A stretch of 5,820 nt of DNA from an uncultured Eubacteriales bacterium. Lineage in GTDB: Bacteria; Bacillota_A; Clostridia; Oscillospirales; Oscillospiraceae. The stretch covers positions 1 to 5,820 of the forward strand of contig CATKHE010000086.1 of assembly GCA_949747935.1 (NCBI GenBank). The letters run 5' to 3'. Of the stretch, positions 5,068-5,820 are shown in pieces (positions within the stretch are counted from its first letter, which is position 1; every line of letters begins with the position of its first letter). The position numbers and the translations under genes are program-made. The notes under the pieces were generated by a model that saw nothing but the letters and a program-made list of their open reading frames with translations, was not told the origin of the DNA and ran no database searches.

Positions 5068-5820
5068 TCAATTCAGTTGAATCTGCGCGCGGTTCACGAT
5101 CCGGTCGGTGAGACCGGCGTTCAGAATTTTGTCCACCTCCCGCATCAGCAGGAAGGGGGACTTGGGGATGGCGTCCACCGTGGCCCCGGCGATGTGGGGG
5201 GTGATAACCACATTGTCCAGCCCGCCGAAGCCGGCGCTGGGGGTGAGGGGCTCCGCGTCGAAGACGTCCAGAGCCGCTCCGGCGATGGAACGGGTCCGCA
5301 GCGCCTCCAACAGGTCGGCCTGATTCACCAGACCGCCGCGGGCGGTGTTAATAAAATAGGCGGTGGGCTTCATGAGTGAGAAATACCGCCGGTCGATGGT
5401 GCGTTCCGTCTCCGGGGTGAGCCGCAGATGGAGGCTGACAATGTCCGCCTGCCGGAAGACATCCTCCAGAGCCGGGACAATCCGGATGTCCTCCAGTCCG
5501 TTGCGCACCAGCCGCTCCTGGTCCAGATAGCCGTCGTAGGCGACCATGGAGACCCCCATCGCCTTCAGCCGAAGGGCCACCTCAATGCCCACGTTGCCCA
5601 ATCCGGCCAGGCCTACCGTCAGGTTGCTCAGTGTGGCGGTAAAGCCAGAATTGGGGAACTCCTTCACCCAGGCCCCGCCAATCAGGTGCCGGTGGGAGGC
5701 GGCGATGTTCCGGGTCAGGGCCAGCATCATGCCCAAGGTAAACTCAGCCACTGGCACGGCGTTGCGGATGACGTTGACCACCGGGATATTCCGCTCTGAG
5801 GCTGCCTGAAGGTCGATGTG
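5068..5820 (-). CDS. D-2-hydroxyacid dehydrogenase family protein (SerA-like), 5' end outside the window
   Basis: The frame stays open to the right edge, and the 13 codons above the GTG at 5781 (starting HIDLQAASERNIPVVNV) match the family, so the GTG is internal and the gene continues beyond 5820. About 250 residues are visible, roughly the last three quarters of a 310-330 residue enzyme. They show the NAD(H) fold glycine motif GLGNVG (5587-5604), an aspartate at the end of the next strand (AYDGY), which favours NAD over NADP, then the active-site arginine in NTARGGLV (about 5338-5340), the glutamate in DVFDAEPL (about 5251-5253) and the histidine in TPHIAGAT (about 5194-5196). There is no C-terminal ACT domain, so it is not a long regulated SerA. 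It would interconvert a 2-hydroxyacid and a 2-keto acid. The substrate cannot be read from the sequence; with the aldolase next door, a sugar acid or an aldolase product after oxidation is plausible. It is the first visible gene of the operon. Confidence 0.93.
   Translation of the reverse strand, partial: HIDLQAASERNIPVVNVIRNAVPVAEFTLGMMLALTRNIAASHRHLIGGAWVKEFPNSGFTATLSNLTVGLAGLGNVGIEVALRLKAMGVSMVAYDGYLDQERLVRNGLEDIRIVPALEDVFRQADIVSLHLRLTPETERTIDRRYFSLMKPTAYFINTARGGLVNQADLLEALRTRSIAGAALDVFDAEPLTPSAGFGGLDNVVITPHIAGATVDAIPKSPFLLMREVDKILNAGLTDRIVNRAQIQLN

Noticed and set aside
5779..5781. GTG at 5781 as the true start of the dehydrogenase
   Set aside because: The frame continues upstream to the window edge with residues typical of the family, and an enzyme starting here would lack the N-terminal substrate domain.
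1..5820. CRISPR array, tRNA, rRNA, insertion sequence or prophage genes
   Set aside because: No regularly spaced repeats, cloverleaf, rRNA signature, transposase or phage gene was seen on either strand.

Overview
All supported genes lie on the minus strand, so they are read from right to left. The window suggests a moderately GC-rich member of the Firmicutes/Clostridia, of the gut Oscillospiraceae or Lachnospiraceae kind. The evidence is strong AGGAGG-type ribosome binding sites, an ECF sigma factor paired with a one-pass anti-sigma factor of the DUF4367-like type common in these bacteria, a Gram-positive style signal peptide, and a sigma-A type promoter. The genus cannot be fixed from this sequence alone.

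Region A (5820 to about 2104) is a tight metabolic operon of GC-rich genes (a sampled stretch is about 65% GC). In order of transcription it holds a D-2-hydroxyacid dehydrogenase (5' end outside the window), a FucA-like class II aldolase, a full-length Enzyme I of the phosphotransferase system (ptsI) with all key residues intact, and a small membrane protein with a four-cysteine N-terminal motif. Spacings are 16 bp, 18 bp and a 4-bp ATGA overlap. The operon ends at a nested hairpin terminator (2104-2153). The dehydrogenase and aldolase look like catabolic enzymes for a sugar phosphate or sugar acid. The presence of Enzyme I without HPr or EII genes beside it is the odd part.

Region B (2154 to 1940) has no gene. 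It holds the tail of operon A, the terminator, a good sigma-A promoter (TTGACT-17 nt-TAGAAT) pointing into operon B, and several short repeats around that promoter.

Region C (1939 to 1) is a three-gene cell-envelope signalling operon: ECF sigma factor (GTG start), membrane-bound anti-sigma factor (GTG start), and a small secreted protein of unknown function. A hairpin just after the last stop codon, at the very edge of the window, is probably its terminator. Base composition falls sharply inside the anti-sigma gene near position 900, from about 52% to about 36% GC by hand count. This coincides with the boundary between its cytoplasmic/membrane half and its extracytoplasmic half, and the secreted protein gene shares the low GC. 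No mobile element, CRISPR array, tRNA or rRNA was seen.
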